A stretch of 64,000 nucleotides of DNA, from positions 2,852,001-2,916,000 of the forward strand of contig NZ_CP050145.1 of assembly GCF_016767715.1 (NCBI RefSeq), read 5' to 3'. This document shows, one piece after another, positions 55,892-64,000 of this stretch. This DNA is from Mycobacteroides chelonae. Its GTDB lineage: Bacteria > Actinomycetota > Actinomycetes > Mycobacteriales > Mycobacteriaceae. Positions within the stretch are counted from its first letter, which is position 1, and every line of letters starts with the position of its first letter. Below the pieces are notes generated by a model. The model ran no database searches and had not been told where the DNA came from. It worked only from the letters and a program-made list of their open reading frames with translations. The translations under genes were made by a program, and so were the position numbers.

Positions 55892-56611
55892 GTGCCGGAT
55901 ACCAATGCCAAGGAACGCTCACTGACTGGGCATGAGGCACGTTGGGAGCGGCACAACTCCGCCCGCCAGACCCGCATCGTGGAGTCTGCCGTCGCGCTGC
56001 TCGATGAAACGCCGCCCGGCACCGAGATTCCCGTGCAGTCGATCGCCAAACGGGCCGAGCTGGCCAAGTCTGTGGTGTACCGGCAGTTCGAGGGACGCGA
56101 GGACCTCGATCGGCGCATTCGTTCGTATCTGATGGAGGACTTCGATACGACAATCTCGTCGCAGCTCGATGTCACCAGAGGTTCCATCAACGACATTGCC
56201 ACCAGAACCATTCGGGCGGTACTGGATTGGATGACCGATTACCCCCATCGCTATGAGTTCATGGGCTCCGGCACCACCGACGAGGATCCCGCCGTCGATG
56301 CGGTCAGTACGGTCAAGGTGCGCATGGAGCAGCGTGTCCGGGGAGTCCTGATCCCGATCACCGAGTTACTCGGAATCGACTACAGCCCCTTCGAATCAGT
56401 CACTTACGCGGTGGTGACGATGGTCGAGGGAACCCTCTCCCGGTGGTTGCGGGAAACCGACCCCGTGCGCAGCCGCACCGAGATCGTCGAGGATCTGGCG
56501 AACTACGTCTGGTACGTACTGGACGGGGCCGGGCGTTCGATGGGCGTGTCGCTGGACCCGCAGACCGAGCTGATGGCGGCTATCGCCGAACTGTCAGGCG
56601 CCAACCGCTAG
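55892..56611 (+). CDS. TetR/AcrR-family regulator next to the AurF-like oxygenase
   Basis: 239 residues. HTH region RQTRIVESAVALLDETPPGTEIPVQSIAKRAELAKSVVYRQFEGREDL (~26-73). The C-terminal domain has a WMTDYPHRYEFMGSG stretch and no known subtype. GTG start at 55892. It converges with the AurF-like gene (18-base overlap), a common pairing in mycobacteria. Two 17-base palindromes in front of the oxygenase gene are likely its operators. Confidence 0.92.
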   Translation: MPDTNAKERSLTGHEARWERHNSARQTRIVESAVALLDETPPGTEIPVQSIAKRAELAKSVVYRQFEGREDLDRRIRSYLMEDFDTTISSQLDVTRGSINDIATRTIRAVLDWMTDYPHRYEFMGSGTTDEDPAVDAVSTVKVRMEQRVRGVLIPITELLGIDYSPFESVTYAVVTMVEGTLSRWLRETDPVRSRTEIVEDLANYVWYVLDGAGRSMGVSLDPQTELMAAIAELSGANR

Positions 56612-57607
56612 CGGCGTGCCCGCGGGCGAGCGGTCGGGCTCGCTGCGGTACCGCGACGGACGGCCGTCGATGTGCAGCACCTTCCACAAGGGGCGCACCC
56701 ACCACGGCCGCATTCCGATGTCTTCGGTCAGCTTGCGCATGTCTCCGAAGTACTCGGCAAGCGTGTGACGCGCGTGCTCGCTGCGCCAGAAGGCCTGCTT
56801 GAAAACCTCACGCGGGATGCCGAACTCGGCGGCGAAGCTCCGTGGCGGAATCATGATCTCGTTCGCCAGCAGCTTCATGACGACCGGGAACAGCAGGGTG
56901 CACAGTGCGCGCTTGCGCGCACTCATCAGCGGCATGTGTACGCGCAGGAACTCACCGGCGAAGGAGATGTGCCGCGCCTCTTCGGCCACATGGATTTCCA
57001 TCGTTCGCCGGACGGCCGGCGGCAGGTCGACGTCCTTGCGGATCAACGACTTCTGGTAATGGTCGATGGGCTCTTCGCCGCCGAGGATGCCGATGAAGAG
57101 GACCACATGGGCCCAGCCGCCCGCTACGCCGATAATCGGCGAGAGCCTGCGGAACCACTTGCGCATGCCCGGGACATCGTCACCGATGCGGTTGACGAGT
57201 TCCTGGAACATCTGGATGTGGTTGCACTCCTCGGTCATCTCGTGGAGGCAGTAGCGGAACTCCGGCGAGCCGTTCGGCAGCTTCATGAGGTACTGCATCA
57301 TGCCGCGGATCAGGATGCTCTCGAAGGCGAGTCCGACCTTGACGCTGTTGGCCAGCCGCCAGCGGCCGATCTCGATTTGACGGTCGAGGGGCAGGTCCCG
57401 GTACCACTGGGTGGCGCCGAGGGTGTCCAACTCGGGGTTCAGCACCCAGCGGGGGTCGTTGCGGTCGATCTGGTAATCGGGCGCATCCCAGTCGATGTCC
57501 GTGAAGGGATCGAAGTGCAGACGCACCGAGCCTTCGGACAGCGTGTGCAGTGTCTGCAGGTACTCCGCGTCGAAATCGCTCGGCCCGGGGACGGTGTAAA
57601 GCGGCAT
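56594..57607 (-). CDS. AurF-like diiron oxygenase
   Basis: 337 residues. Diiron ligands appear as LHEMTEECNHIQMFQEL (~121-137) and EIHVAEEARHISFAGEFL (~206-223), the EExxH-type pairs of the AurF p-aminobenzoate N-oxygenase family. Another Glu is in GLAFESILIRGMMQY. Members oxidise amines or other substrates; the mycobacterial role is unknown. GAGGAGG lies seven bases before the ATG. Promoter TTGCAT-N17-TAAATT lies just upstream, filled by a palindrome. Confidence 0.9.
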   Translation of the reverse strand: MPLYTVPGPSDFDAEYLQTLHTLSEGSVRLHFDPFTDIDWDAPDYQIDRNDPRWVLNPELDTLGATQWYRDLPLDRQIEIGRWRLANSVKVGLAFESILIRGMMQYLMKLPNGSPEFRYCLHEMTEECNHIQMFQELVNRIGDDVPGMRKWFRRLSPIIGVAGGWAHVVLFIGILGGEEPIDHYQKSLIRKDVDLPPAVRRTMEIHVAEEARHISFAGEFLRVHMPLMSARKRALCTLLFPVVMKLLANEIMIPPRSFAAEFGIPREVFKQAFWRSEHARHTLAEYFGDMRKLTEDIGMRPWWVRPLWKVLHIDGRPSRYRSEPDRSPAGTPLAVGA

Positions 57608-57638
57608 TGCTTCCTCCTCGAATTGCCTACCAATTTAC

Positions 57639-57655
57639 TGGGACACGGCATCCCA
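57639..57655. promoter_or_regulatory. Operator 1 of the AurF-like gene: TGGGA-N7-TCCCA
   Basis: A 17-base palindrome fills the spacer between a -35 box (TTGCAT, 57660-57655) and a -10 box (TAAATT, 57637-57632) that read toward the AurF-like gene. A repressor bound here would block RNA polymerase. Together with operator 2 it shares the TGGGA/TCCCA ends and the same total length. Confidence 0.65.
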
Positions 57656-57667
57656 TGCAACATCTGG

Positions 57668-57684
57668 TGGGACTAAAAGTCCCA
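57668..57684. promoter_or_regulatory. Operator 2 of the AurF-like gene: TGGGACT-AAA-AGTCCCA
   Basis: A perfect 17-base palindrome, centred 29 bases upstream of operator 1 and just upstream of the -35 box. The spacing is close to three DNA turns, so two dimers could bind on the same face. The neighbouring TetR protein is the best candidate. Confidence 0.65.
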
Positions 57685-57727
57685 TAAATTTGATTCGCGC
57701 AGGTCGCCTCTACTCGTGAGGCTGAAT

Positions 57728-57756
57728 CTGCCTGGCGGCCAGCGGCCGCCAGGCAG
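57728..57756. terminator. Strong hairpin after aroE
   Basis: A 13-base perfect GC-rich stem (CTGCCTGGCGGCC and its complement) with a 3-base loop lies 12 bases after the aroE stop. There is no T-run; such I-shaped hairpins are common candidates for ends of transcription in mycobacteria. It would end the alaS-ruvX-mltG-aroE transcript before the AurF-like promoter. Confidence 0.7.
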
Positions 57757-57768
57757 GTAATCGGGTGC

Positions 57769-58587
57769 TCAGCGCAGGGCGGAGGCCATCGCCGCACGTG
57801 GTGCGGGCTGCCCGGTGAACAGCTCTACCTGGGTGAACGCCTGGTTGAGCAGCATCTCCAAACCGCCGACGACCGCCGATCCCCGATCGTGTGCCTTAGC
57901 CGCCAGCTCGGTGGGCCAGGGGTGATAGATAACGTCGAGAATCGCCGGAGCCGCCGCCAGGGCATCCGAATAGGGTGCCGCCGCCTCCGCGGGCACGGTG
58001 CTCACCAGCACGCCGGACGATGCGCACACCGAGGACAGCGCGGCGTCCCCGAAACCAATCACCGAGGCCGGCAGGCCCACTCGCTGCGCCAGCTCCAGAG
58101 CTCCGTGCGCCCGGCTCGCATCCCGGGCCACCACCGTCAGGGACGTGATACCCATTGCCGCCAGCGCCACGATGGCCGGCCGCGCGGTACCGCCGGCGCC
58201 GACGATCACCGCCGCCCGCTCCGTGGGTTCGATTCCCGCACCGCGCAGTGCTCCGGATACGCCATCGACGTCGGTGTTGTCGGCATGCCAACCGTCATTG
58301 GTACGCACCAGGGTGTTGGCGGCACCGATCAGCCGTGCACGTTCGGTGCAGCTCGACGCCGATTCCAAGGCGGCGAACTTGCCGGGCATCGTCACCGAGA
58401 AACCCACCCAATCGGGCCCGGCACCGCCCACCACATCGGGCAGCTGCTCAGCCGTGCACTCGATGCGTTCGTACGTCCAGCCGGTCAGTCCCAGCGCGCG
58501 ATAGGCGGCCAGATGTAGATCGGGTGAGCGCGAATGCCCTATCGGAGAGCCGAGCACCGCGGCGCGGCGAACCTCAGCCGCGCTCAT
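57769..58587 (-). CDS. aroE: Shikimate dehydrogenase
   Basis: 272 residues. N-terminal AAVLGSPIGHSRSPDLHLAAY binds shikimate. Next come GFSVTMPGKFAAL with the catalytic Lys, NTDVDGVSGAL, and the NADP loop VIVGAGGTARPAIVAL. It reduces dehydroshikimate. Here it follows mltG (18 bases), apart from the other aro genes by the AurF, TetR and tam block, which the equivalent M. tuberculosis region does not show in the same form. Confidence 0.95.
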   Translation of the reverse strand: MSAAEVRRAAVLGSPIGHSRSPDLHLAAYRALGLTGWTYERIECTAEQLPDVVGGAGPDWVGFSVTMPGKFAALESASSCTERARLIGAANTLVRTNDGWHADNTDVDGVSGALRGAGIEPTERAAVIVGAGGTARPAIVALAAMGITSLTVVARDASRAHGALELAQRVGLPASVIGFGDAALSSVCASSGVLVSTVPAEAAAPYSDALAAAPAILDVIYHPWPTELAAKAHDRGSAVVGGLEMLLNQAFTQVELFTGQPAPRAAMASALR

Positions 58588-58605
58588 GCTCTACGCCCGG
58601 GAGGC

Positions 58606-59892
58606 TCATCGCGCACTGTCCAGAATGCCGTTCTTCTTAGCCAGCTCGATGTTGGCCAAATGCTCGTTGTAGTCGGCGGTGAACAACGTGGTGCCCTCGG
58701 CGTCGATCGTGACGAAGTACAGCCAGTCCCCCGGCTCCGGATGCTCGGCCGCCTGAAGCGCCTCGGGGCTCGGCGAAGAAATCGGAGTAGCCGGAAGCCC
58801 CTGCGACACATAGGTATTCCAGAGTGTCTTGCGCTCGCGGTCGTCATCGGTGGTCGCGACTTCCTGGCGGTCCAACGGGTAGTTCACCGTGGAGTCGAAT
58901 TCCAGCTTCTGATGCTTGGCCAGCCGGTTGTAGACCACCCGCGCCACCTTCGCGAAGTCGCGGGGTTTGGCCTCCCGCTGCAGCAGCGAGGCCACCACCA
59001 GCACTTCATAGGGCGACAATCCGGCCGCATCGGCCTGCAGCAACCCCAGCTGCTGGTACTGGTCGCTGCTCTCGCGGATGAGGGAGGCCAGAATCTGCTC
59101 CGGCTCGGCCATCGGGTCGAAGTCCCACCGCCCGGCGGCGATCAGTCCCTCGATGCGGCGGTGGTCGTCACGCACGGCGTTGACTCCGTTGGACGCCCAC
59201 TGCGGGACCGACAGCTCGGCCTGCGATGCCGTCGTGGCGGCCTGCCGCAAGTCCGAAGCGGCCACGCAATGCTTGTCGCCATCCAGCTCCACGCACGAAG
59301 CACGCGCGATGAGGGTGAAGATGCCCTCGGTAACCGCGCCATTGGCCACCGCGGAGACGTCATCGAGCTGACGGCCCTCCGGGATGACGAGCAGACCGAC
59401 ACGGTTATCTTGTTCGGCCAGACGCGCGACGGCGTCCTTGCCGGGAATCTTGGTGCGCAGCTTGTAGAAGCCGGGCTGGATCGCGGCGATGGCCTGATTG
59501 CCTTGCGCGGCATCGGTGAACGCACTCGGAGTGGCCACCACTCCCTCGTCCTTCAGCCGCTGTCCGATGACCTTGGTGGTGTCGCCGCGATGCACCTCGA
59601 ACACGAAGTCCTTGACCCCGGAGCCCGAGTAGTCGGTGACGGGGGCATCGGCACCGAAGAGGCTGTCCCACAGCTTGGCTCCGCCGACAACGGCAGCGAC
59701 GGTGATGATGACAACCAGCGCGAGACCCGCCAGTCCGGCGTTACGGCGACGCCGCGCCGCAGCCCTGCGGCGCGCCCGTTCGCGACGGGTCTCGCGAGGA
59801 CGCGGACCCACGGCCACCGGGACGGCCCGGCGACCGCCTCCCCAGTCGTCGTCGGGCTCCTGGCGATCGTCCCAATCGCGCCAGTCGCTCAA
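58606..59892 (-). CDS. mltG: Endolytic murein transglycosylase MltG
   Basis: 428 residues. A cytoplasmic Arg-rich start ([18 protein letters not shown]) precedes one membrane helix ([21 protein letters not shown], ~53-73). The YceG domain follows, with the catalytic Glu in [28 protein letters not shown] (~residue 300) and the C-terminal [24 protein letters not shown]. It cuts nascent glycan strands to set their length. The start is a TTG overlapping the ruvX stop as TTGA. Confidence 0.94.
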   Translation of the reverse strand: MSDWRDWDDRQEPDDDWGGGRRAVPVAVGPRPRETRRERARRRAAARRRRNAGLAGLALVVIITVAAVVGGAKLWDSLFGADAPVTDYSGSGVKDFVFEVHRGDTTKVIGQRLKDEGVVATPSAFTDAAQGNQAIAAIQPGFYKLRTKIPGKDAVARLAEQDNRVGLLVIPEGRQLDDVSAVANGAVTEGIFTLIARASCVELDGDKHCVAASDLRQAATTASQAELSVPQWASNGVNAVRDDHRRIEGLIAAGRWDFDPMAEPEQILASLIRESSDQYQQLGLLQADAAGLSPYEVLVVASLLQREAKPRDFAKVARVVYNRLAKHQKLEFDSTVNYPLDRQEVATTDDDRERKTLWNTYVSQGLPATPISSPSPEALQAAEHPEPGDWLYFVTIDAEGTTLFTADYNEHLANIELAKKNGILDSAR

Positions 59893-60389
59893 CGCGTGCC
59901 CCCTTCACTGCCGCACCGGCGACGCTGCTCAAGCCAATCCTGCAGAATGGCCACCGCTGCCGCCTGGTCGATGATGCCGCGCTGCTGACGAGACCGTACT
60001 CCTGCCTCACGCAGGGAACGCTGGGCGGTAGTAGTAGTGAAACGCTCGTCTACTAAGCGCACCGGCACGGGCGCGATTCGCTCACTCAGCTCGCGGGCGA
60101 ACCCGGCGGCATCGCGCGCCGAGGCCCCCGTACCTTCGCGCAGGTTACGTGGCAGGCCGACAACGACCTCTACCACGCTCAGCTCCTCGACCAATTCCAC
60201 GATACGGCGAAAATCACTGTCTTCCTTGTTATCCCGCGCGACCGTTTCGACCGGGGTGGCAAGAATTCCGTCGGGGTCGCACGATGCGACCCCGATTCTG
60301 ACGGTGCCTACATCCACGCCGAGACGACGGCCGCGGCCCGGATCATCCGGGCCTGGACGATCAGGGGCAGGAGCTTCGCTATCAGGCAC
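59889..60389 (-). CDS. ruvX: Holliday junction resolvase-like / pre-16S rRNA nuclease YqgF
   Basis: 166 residues. RNase H-like fold: [21 protein letters not shown] (~20-40) with the catalytic Asp, [32 protein letters not shown] and the final Asp in [13 protein letters not shown]. It matures 16S rRNA 5' ends in other bacteria. The N-terminus is a Pro/Asp-rich extension. GTG start five bases after the alaS stop. Confidence 0.95.
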   Translation of the reverse strand: MPDSEAPAPDRPGPDDPGRGRRLGVDVGTVRIGVASCDPDGILATPVETVARDNKEDSDFRRIVELVEELSVVEVVVGLPRNLREGTGASARDAAGFARELSERIAPVPVRLVDERFTTTTAQRSLREAGVRSRQQRGIIDQAAAVAILQDWLEQRRRCGSEGGTR

Positions 60390-60394
60390 TCGGT

Positions 60395-63082
60395 TCAGGC
60401 CTGGCGGATCTGTTCACGCAGCGCCCGCAGTGCCGCGTCAATGCCGGAGGGGTCCTTACCGGAACCCTGTGCCGTGTCGGACTTACCGCCGCCTCGACCA
60501 TCCACGGCCGATCCGATGGCGCCCACGAGGTCGTTGGCACGCAGCCCCGCATCTTGAGCGGCCTGGTTGACCGACACCACGAAGGGCACCGAGCCCTCGC
60601 CCGCCGCGATCAGCGCGACCACGGCGGGGTCACTGCCGAGCCGACCCCGAATGTCTCCGATCAGGCTGCGCAGGTCACCGGCGCCGGTGCCATCGGGCAG
60701 CCGGTGCGCCACCACGGTGACGGTGCCGGCCGACGTGCCCAGGCGTTCCGCGTTGTCCACCAATGTCGAGATGGAGGCCTTCACCGAGGCCAAACGTGTT
60801 TGCTCCAGCTCCTTTTCGGCCACCTTCAGCCGCTCCACCAAAGTGGCGACCCGGCCGGGAACCTCTTCGGAGGGCACCTTCAGGCTAGAGGACAGCGCAG
60901 CCATCAAGGCACGTTCCTTCGAAAGGTATCGGAACGCGTCCAGGCCTACATAGGCCTCCACCCGGCGCACACCCGAGCCCACCGAAGACTCTCCCAGCAG
61001 CGTCACAGGTCCGATCTGGGAGGAGCTGGCCACGTGCGTGCCACCGCACAATTCGAGCGAGAACGGGCCGCCGATGTCGACAACGCGCACGTTGTCCCCG
61101 TAGTTCTCACCGAACAGCGCCATCGCGCCCATGGCCTTGGCCTTGTCCAGATCGGTGATGAAGGTGTTGACGGGGTAGTTGGCCTCGACCGCCTTGTTGG
61201 CGACGTCCTCGACCTCTTGCCGCTGCGCCTCCGAAAGCGCTCCCTGCCAGCTGAAGTCGAAACGCAGGTATCCGGGACGGTTCAGCGAGCCCGCCTGAAC
61301 AGCATTGGGCCCCAGTACTTGCCGCAGCGCGGCGTGCACCATGTGCGTGCCTGAGTGGCCCTGAGTGGCGCCGTGGCGCCACTGCGGGTCCACCGAGGCC
61401 ACCACCTGATCACCCTCGACGAACTCACCGGATTCCACCGTGACCTTGTGCACGAAAAGGGTTTTGGCGATCTTCTGAACATCGGAGACCTTTGCCTGCG
61501 ATGTTGCGTTGGTCCCGTCGCCGCGAAGGGATCCGACGTCGGCGATCTGGCCACCCGATTCCGCGTAGAGCGGGGTGCGGTCCAATACGATTTCCGCCTC
61601 GGCGCCCGCCGAGGCGACCGGCACCCGGGCGCCGTCGACAAAGATGCCCAGAATCGTGGCCTGCGAATCCAATTCGTCGAACCCGGTGAATTCCGTGGGG
61701 CCCGCGTCCACGAGTTCGCGGTATGCCGTCAGGTCCGCGTGGGCATGCTTGCGTGCGGCGGCATCGGCCTTGGCACGCTGCCGCTGCTCGTTCATCAGCT
61801 CACGGAAGCCGTTCTCGTCCACCGAAAGCCCGGCCTCGGCGGCCATTTCGAGGGTGAGCTCGATGGGGAATCCGTAGGTGTCGTGCAGGGTGAACGCGTC
61901 GCTACCCGAAAGCGTGCTTTTTCCTGCCGTTTTCGTCTTGTCCGCGGCATCCTCGAACAGCTTCGAACCGGAGGCCAGGGTCCGGTTGAACGCGGTCTCC
62001 TCGGCAACGGCGATTCTGCTGATGCGTTCGAAGTCGGTTACCAGCTCGGGGTACGAGGGGCCCATCTCGTCACGCACCACGGCCATCAGCTCACCCATCA
62101 TGGGCTTTTCGACGCCAAGCAACTTGGTGGAGCGGATGATCCGGCGCAGCAGGCGGCGCAGCACATAGCCGCGGCCTTCATTGCCTGGGCTGACCCCGTC
62201 GCCGATGATGATCGCCGCCGTGCGGGCGTGGTCGCCGATGACGCGGTAGCGCACGTCGTCCTCATGACTGCCCTGCCCGTAGCCGCGCGGGGCAACTGCT
62301 GCCACACAGTCGATGACCGGGCGCACCAGGTCGGTCTCGTAGACGTTGTCGACACCCTGCAGCAGACACGCGATGCGCTCGACACCCATGCCGGTGTCGA
62401 TGTTCTGGCGCGGCAGCGGGCCGAGTATCTCGAAGTCGGTCTTGGAGGTCCCCTCGCCGCGCTCGTTCTGCATGAACACGAGATTCCAGATCTCGATGTA
62501 GCGGTCCTCGTTGGCCTCCGGGCCGCCTTCGACGCCGTACTCGGGGCCGCGGTCGTAGTAGATCTCCGAGCACGGACCGCAGGGGCCGGGGATGCCCATG
62601 GACCAGTAGTTGTCGGCCATGCCGCGGCGCTGGATCCGGTCCAGCGGCAGCCCGGCGATGTCCTGCCACAGCCCGATGGCCTCGTCGTCGTCGAGATAGA
62701 CGGTGGCCCACAGCCTCTCCGGGTCGAAGCCGTAACCACCTTCGGACAGTGGGTTGGTCAACAGCGTCCAGGCAAGCCGGATCGCCTCGCTCTTGAAGTA
62801 GTCGCCGAAGGAGAAGTTCCCGGCCATCTGGAAGAACGTGTTGTGACGGGTGGTGATGCCCACCTCATCGATGTCCGGGGTGCGAATGCACTTCTGGACA
62901 CTGGTGGCCGTGTTGTACGGCGGCGTGCGCTGCCCCAGGAAGAACGGCACGAACTGGACCATGCCGGCGTTGACGAACAGCAGGTTGGGGTCGTCGAGGA
63001 TCACCGAAGCGCTCGGTACCTCGGTGTGACCGGCCTTCACGAAGTGGTCCAGGAATCGCTTCCGGATCTCGTGTGTCTGCAT
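60395..63082 (-). CDS. alaS: Alanyl-tRNA synthetase
   Basis: 895 residues from the ATG at 63082 ([14 protein letters not shown]), the usual start; the frame opens 13 codons earlier. Class II core: [41 protein letters not shown]. The editing domain has [12 protein letters not shown] (HxxxH) and [15 protein letters not shown] with Cys/His. The C-Ala domain ends in [14 protein letters not shown]. It heads alaS-ruvX-mltG-aroE. I saw no T-box in 63083-63277. Confidence 0.98.
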   Translation of the reverse strand: MQTHEIRKRFLDHFVKAGHTEVPSASVILDDPNLLFVNAGMVQFVPFFLGQRTPPYNTATSVQKCIRTPDIDEVGITTRHNTFFQMAGNFSFGDYFKSEAIRLAWTLLTNPLSEGGYGFDPERLWATVYLDDDEAIGLWQDIAGLPLDRIQRRGMADNYWSMGIPGPCGPCSEIYYDRGPEYGVEGGPEANEDRYIEIWNLVFMQNERGEGTSKTDFEILGPLPRQNIDTGMGVERIACLLQGVDNVYETDLVRPVIDCVAAVAPRGYGQGSHEDDVRYRVIGDHARTAAIIIGDGVSPGNEGRGYVLRRLLRRIIRSTKLLGVEKPMMGELMAVVRDEMGPSYPELVTDFERISRIAVAEETAFNRTLASGSKLFEDAADKTKTAGKSTLSGSDAFTLHDTYGFPIELTLEMAAEAGLSVDENGFRELMNEQRQRAKADAAARKHAHADLTAYRELVDAGPTEFTGFDELDSQATILGIFVDGARVPVASAGAEAEIVLDRTPLYAESGGQIADVGSLRGDGTNATSQAKVSDVQKIAKTLFVHKVTVESGEFVEGDQVVASVDPQWRHGATQGHSGTHMVHAALRQVLGPNAVQAGSLNRPGYLRFDFSWQGALSEAQRQEVEDVANKAVEANYPVNTFITDLDKAKAMGAMALFGENYGDNVRVVDIGGPFSLELCGGTHVASSSQIGPVTLLGESSVGSGVRRVEAYVGLDAFRYLSKERALMAALSSSLKVPSEEVPGRVATLVERLKVAEKELEQTRLASVKASISTLVDNAERLGTSAGTVTVVAHRLPDGTGAGDLRSLIGDIRGRLGSDPAVVALIAAGEGSVPFVVSVNQAAQDAGLRANDLVGAIGSAVDGRGGGKSDTAQGSGKDPSGIDAALRALREQIRQA

Positions 63083-63277
63083 GTCGTCCTTGCGTGTAGC
63101 TGGGGAATCTGACCGGACCACCCTACCGGTGTGTCCACCTACCGCCGGTATACGCCAAGGTCACCAGGGACCGCCACCAGGTATCTGCTCCGTCACAATT
63201 CACCGAGCTAACCGCAAACAGCCCCTTCACATGGACAGACGGGCTCCGGCCTGCCTCACAGCAATCGCGGTCCGGCT

Positions 63278-63601
63278 CTAGCCGTACGGAGCGTCGCGGA
63301 TCGAGCTGTCGACGGCTCCGCCGATCGGCGCGGTTGCCAGCCCGGTGAACGGTCCCAGGAACGGGCTCAACAGGATGCCGGCTCCCGCCTCGGCGGCATC
63401 ACCGGCGGCGCCCGCGCCCACGTCGCGGCCGTACTGCTCCACCCACGGATCAACCGGTGCGGGTGGCGGCGGGCCTGGATCTTCGAGGATTGGCGCGGGG
63501 CCCGGTTCGGGTTCCGGGTCTGCCCACGCCACGGCGGGCGCGGCCATCACAGCGAGCGATGCCAGTAGTCCGCCCGCGGCCACACGCATACGTAACGCCA
63601 T
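63278..63601 (-). CDS. Small exported protein of unknown function
   Basis: 107 residues with a Sec signal peptide (MALRMRVAAGGLLASLAVMA, cut after VAWA). A Pro/Glu/Asp-rich linker (~29-52) follows, then a Gly/Ala-rich region (VGAGAAGDAAEAGAGILLSPFLGPFTGLATAPIGG, ~60-95) that could be a membrane-associating segment. Similar small proteins occur in other mycobacteria without a known role. It lies between rarA and alaS, and nothing clear is in the 63083-63277 gap. Confidence 0.75.
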   Translation of the reverse strand: MALRMRVAAGGLLASLAVMAAPAVAWADPEPEPGPAPILEDPGPPPPAPVDPWVEQYGRDVGAGAAGDAAEAGAGILLSPFLGPFTGLATAPIGGAVDSSIRDAPYG

Positions 63602-63679
63602 GCCATTCAGTATGCCGAGTGTGCGATTTGTGTCGGTTTTCTGGCCAGAACCGACAGAATCCGCACACTCGATCAGAAC

Positions 63680-64000
63680 TCAGGGCCTTTTCAGCCCGCG
63701 CCGGATGATGGCGCGCAGCTTGTCCAGCCGCGATCCGATGTCACGCTCGGTGCCGTGATCGGTGGGCTGGTAGTAATCGGTGCCAACCAACTCATCGGGC
63801 GGATACTGCTGCGCGACCACCCCGTCGCGGTCGTTATGCGGGTACACGTAGCCGACGGCGTTGCCGAGTTTGGCCGCCCCGCTGTAATGGCCGTCACGCA
63901 GATGAGGCGGCACCAGCCCGGCCTTGCCCGCGCGGATATCACCCATCGCCGCCCCCAGTGCCGCGGGCACCGCACCCGACTTGGGCGCGGTTGCGAGGTG
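63680..64000 (-). CDS. rarA: Replication-associated recombination protein RarA (C-terminal part)
   Basis: The frame is open to the right edge, giving 106 residues of the C-terminus: [21 protein letters not shown] at the start, then [42 protein letters not shown] (~residues 32-73). This matches the C-terminal tetramerisation region of RarA/MgsA, an AAA+ ATPase acting at stalled forks. The ATPase part lies beyond the window. In M. tuberculosis the gene is Rv2559c, also upstream of alaS. Confidence 0.93.
   Translation of the reverse strand, partial: HLATAPKSGAVPAALGAAMGDIRAGKAGLVPPHLRDGHYSGAAKLGNAVGYVYPHNDRDGVVAQQYPPDELVGTDYYQPTDHGTERDIGSRLDKLRAIIRRGLKRP

Noticed and set aside
58534..59988. 484-codon open frame on the plus strand
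   Set aside because: Antisense to mltG and ruvX; low-complexity product without family features.
61355..63112. 585-codon open frame on the plus strand
   Set aside because: Antisense to alaS with the same codon-bias cause; no recognisable domain or ribosome site.
63083..63277. T-box or other tRNA-sensing leader before alaS
   Set aside because: No T-box sequence and no antiterminator/terminator pair are visible; the gap seems ordinary.

Overview
The window comes from a high-GC actinobacterium. Gene order and protein content point to a rapidly growing mycobacterium of the Mycobacteroides abscessus/chelonae group. The order fmt-rsmB-rpe-ribD facing lprG-P55, then ribE-ribBA-ribH-PH protein, is the mycobacterial riboflavin locus. 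The orders pyrR-pyrB-pyrC-membrane protein-carA-carB-pyrF-mihF-gmk-rpoZ-coaBC-metK-priA and alaS-ruvX-mltG-aroE-prepilin peptidase-aroC-aroK-aroB-aroQ-pepQ-efp-nusB are the classic mycobacterial core strings. MspA-type porins, F420-type enzymes and an AurF-like diiron oxygenase fit the same group. I see no insertion sequence, prophage, CRISPR array, tRNA or rRNA. Most genes lie on the minus strand.

Layout. 1-4.4 kb: ethanolamine permease (running off the left edge), an ExaC-type aldehyde dehydrogenase and a GAF-domain regulator. 4.5-7.4 kb: PH-domain membrane protein, ribH, ribBA, ribE. 7.4-10.7 kb: an exported protein facing two tandem MspA-like porins and a proline-rich exported protein; the shared intergenic region carries a copper-type (CsoR/RicR-like) palindrome. 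10.7-13.2 kb: MetNIQ methionine importer. 13.4-21.3 kb: secreted serine protease, lprG-P55, ribD, rpe, rsmB, fmt and a TetR regulator. 21.3-33.9 kb: priA, a lipase, a pyrimidine/hydantoin degradation cassette, a steroid 5-alpha-reductase-like protein, then metK, coaBC, rpoZ, gmk, mihF. 34.4-44.4 kb: a membrane acyltransferase, then the de novo pyrimidine operon, which starts with a textbook PyrR RNA-binding hairpin. 44.4-48.4 kb: accessory genes (serine hydrolase, methyltransferase, a DUF4259 pair, a DDN-like protein). 48.4-63.1 kb: nusB-efp-pepQ, the aro genes, an AurF-like oxygenase with a TetR regulator and twin operators, mltG, ruvX, alaS. The right edge has a small exported protein and the C-terminus of rarA.

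Many core genes are joined by 1-8 base overlaps (ATGA, GTGA, TGATG), which shows long co-transcribed, translationally coupled operons. The most interesting unexplained signals are regulatory: the copper-type palindrome before the porins, the two 17-base palindromes before the AurF-like gene (one filling the spacer of a good promoter), the PyrR hairpin that contains the ribosome-binding site, a hairpin touching the aldehyde dehydrogenase ribosome-binding site, palindromes before metQ and near metK, and a 17-base inverted repeat between the pyrimidine cassette and the reductase-like gene.
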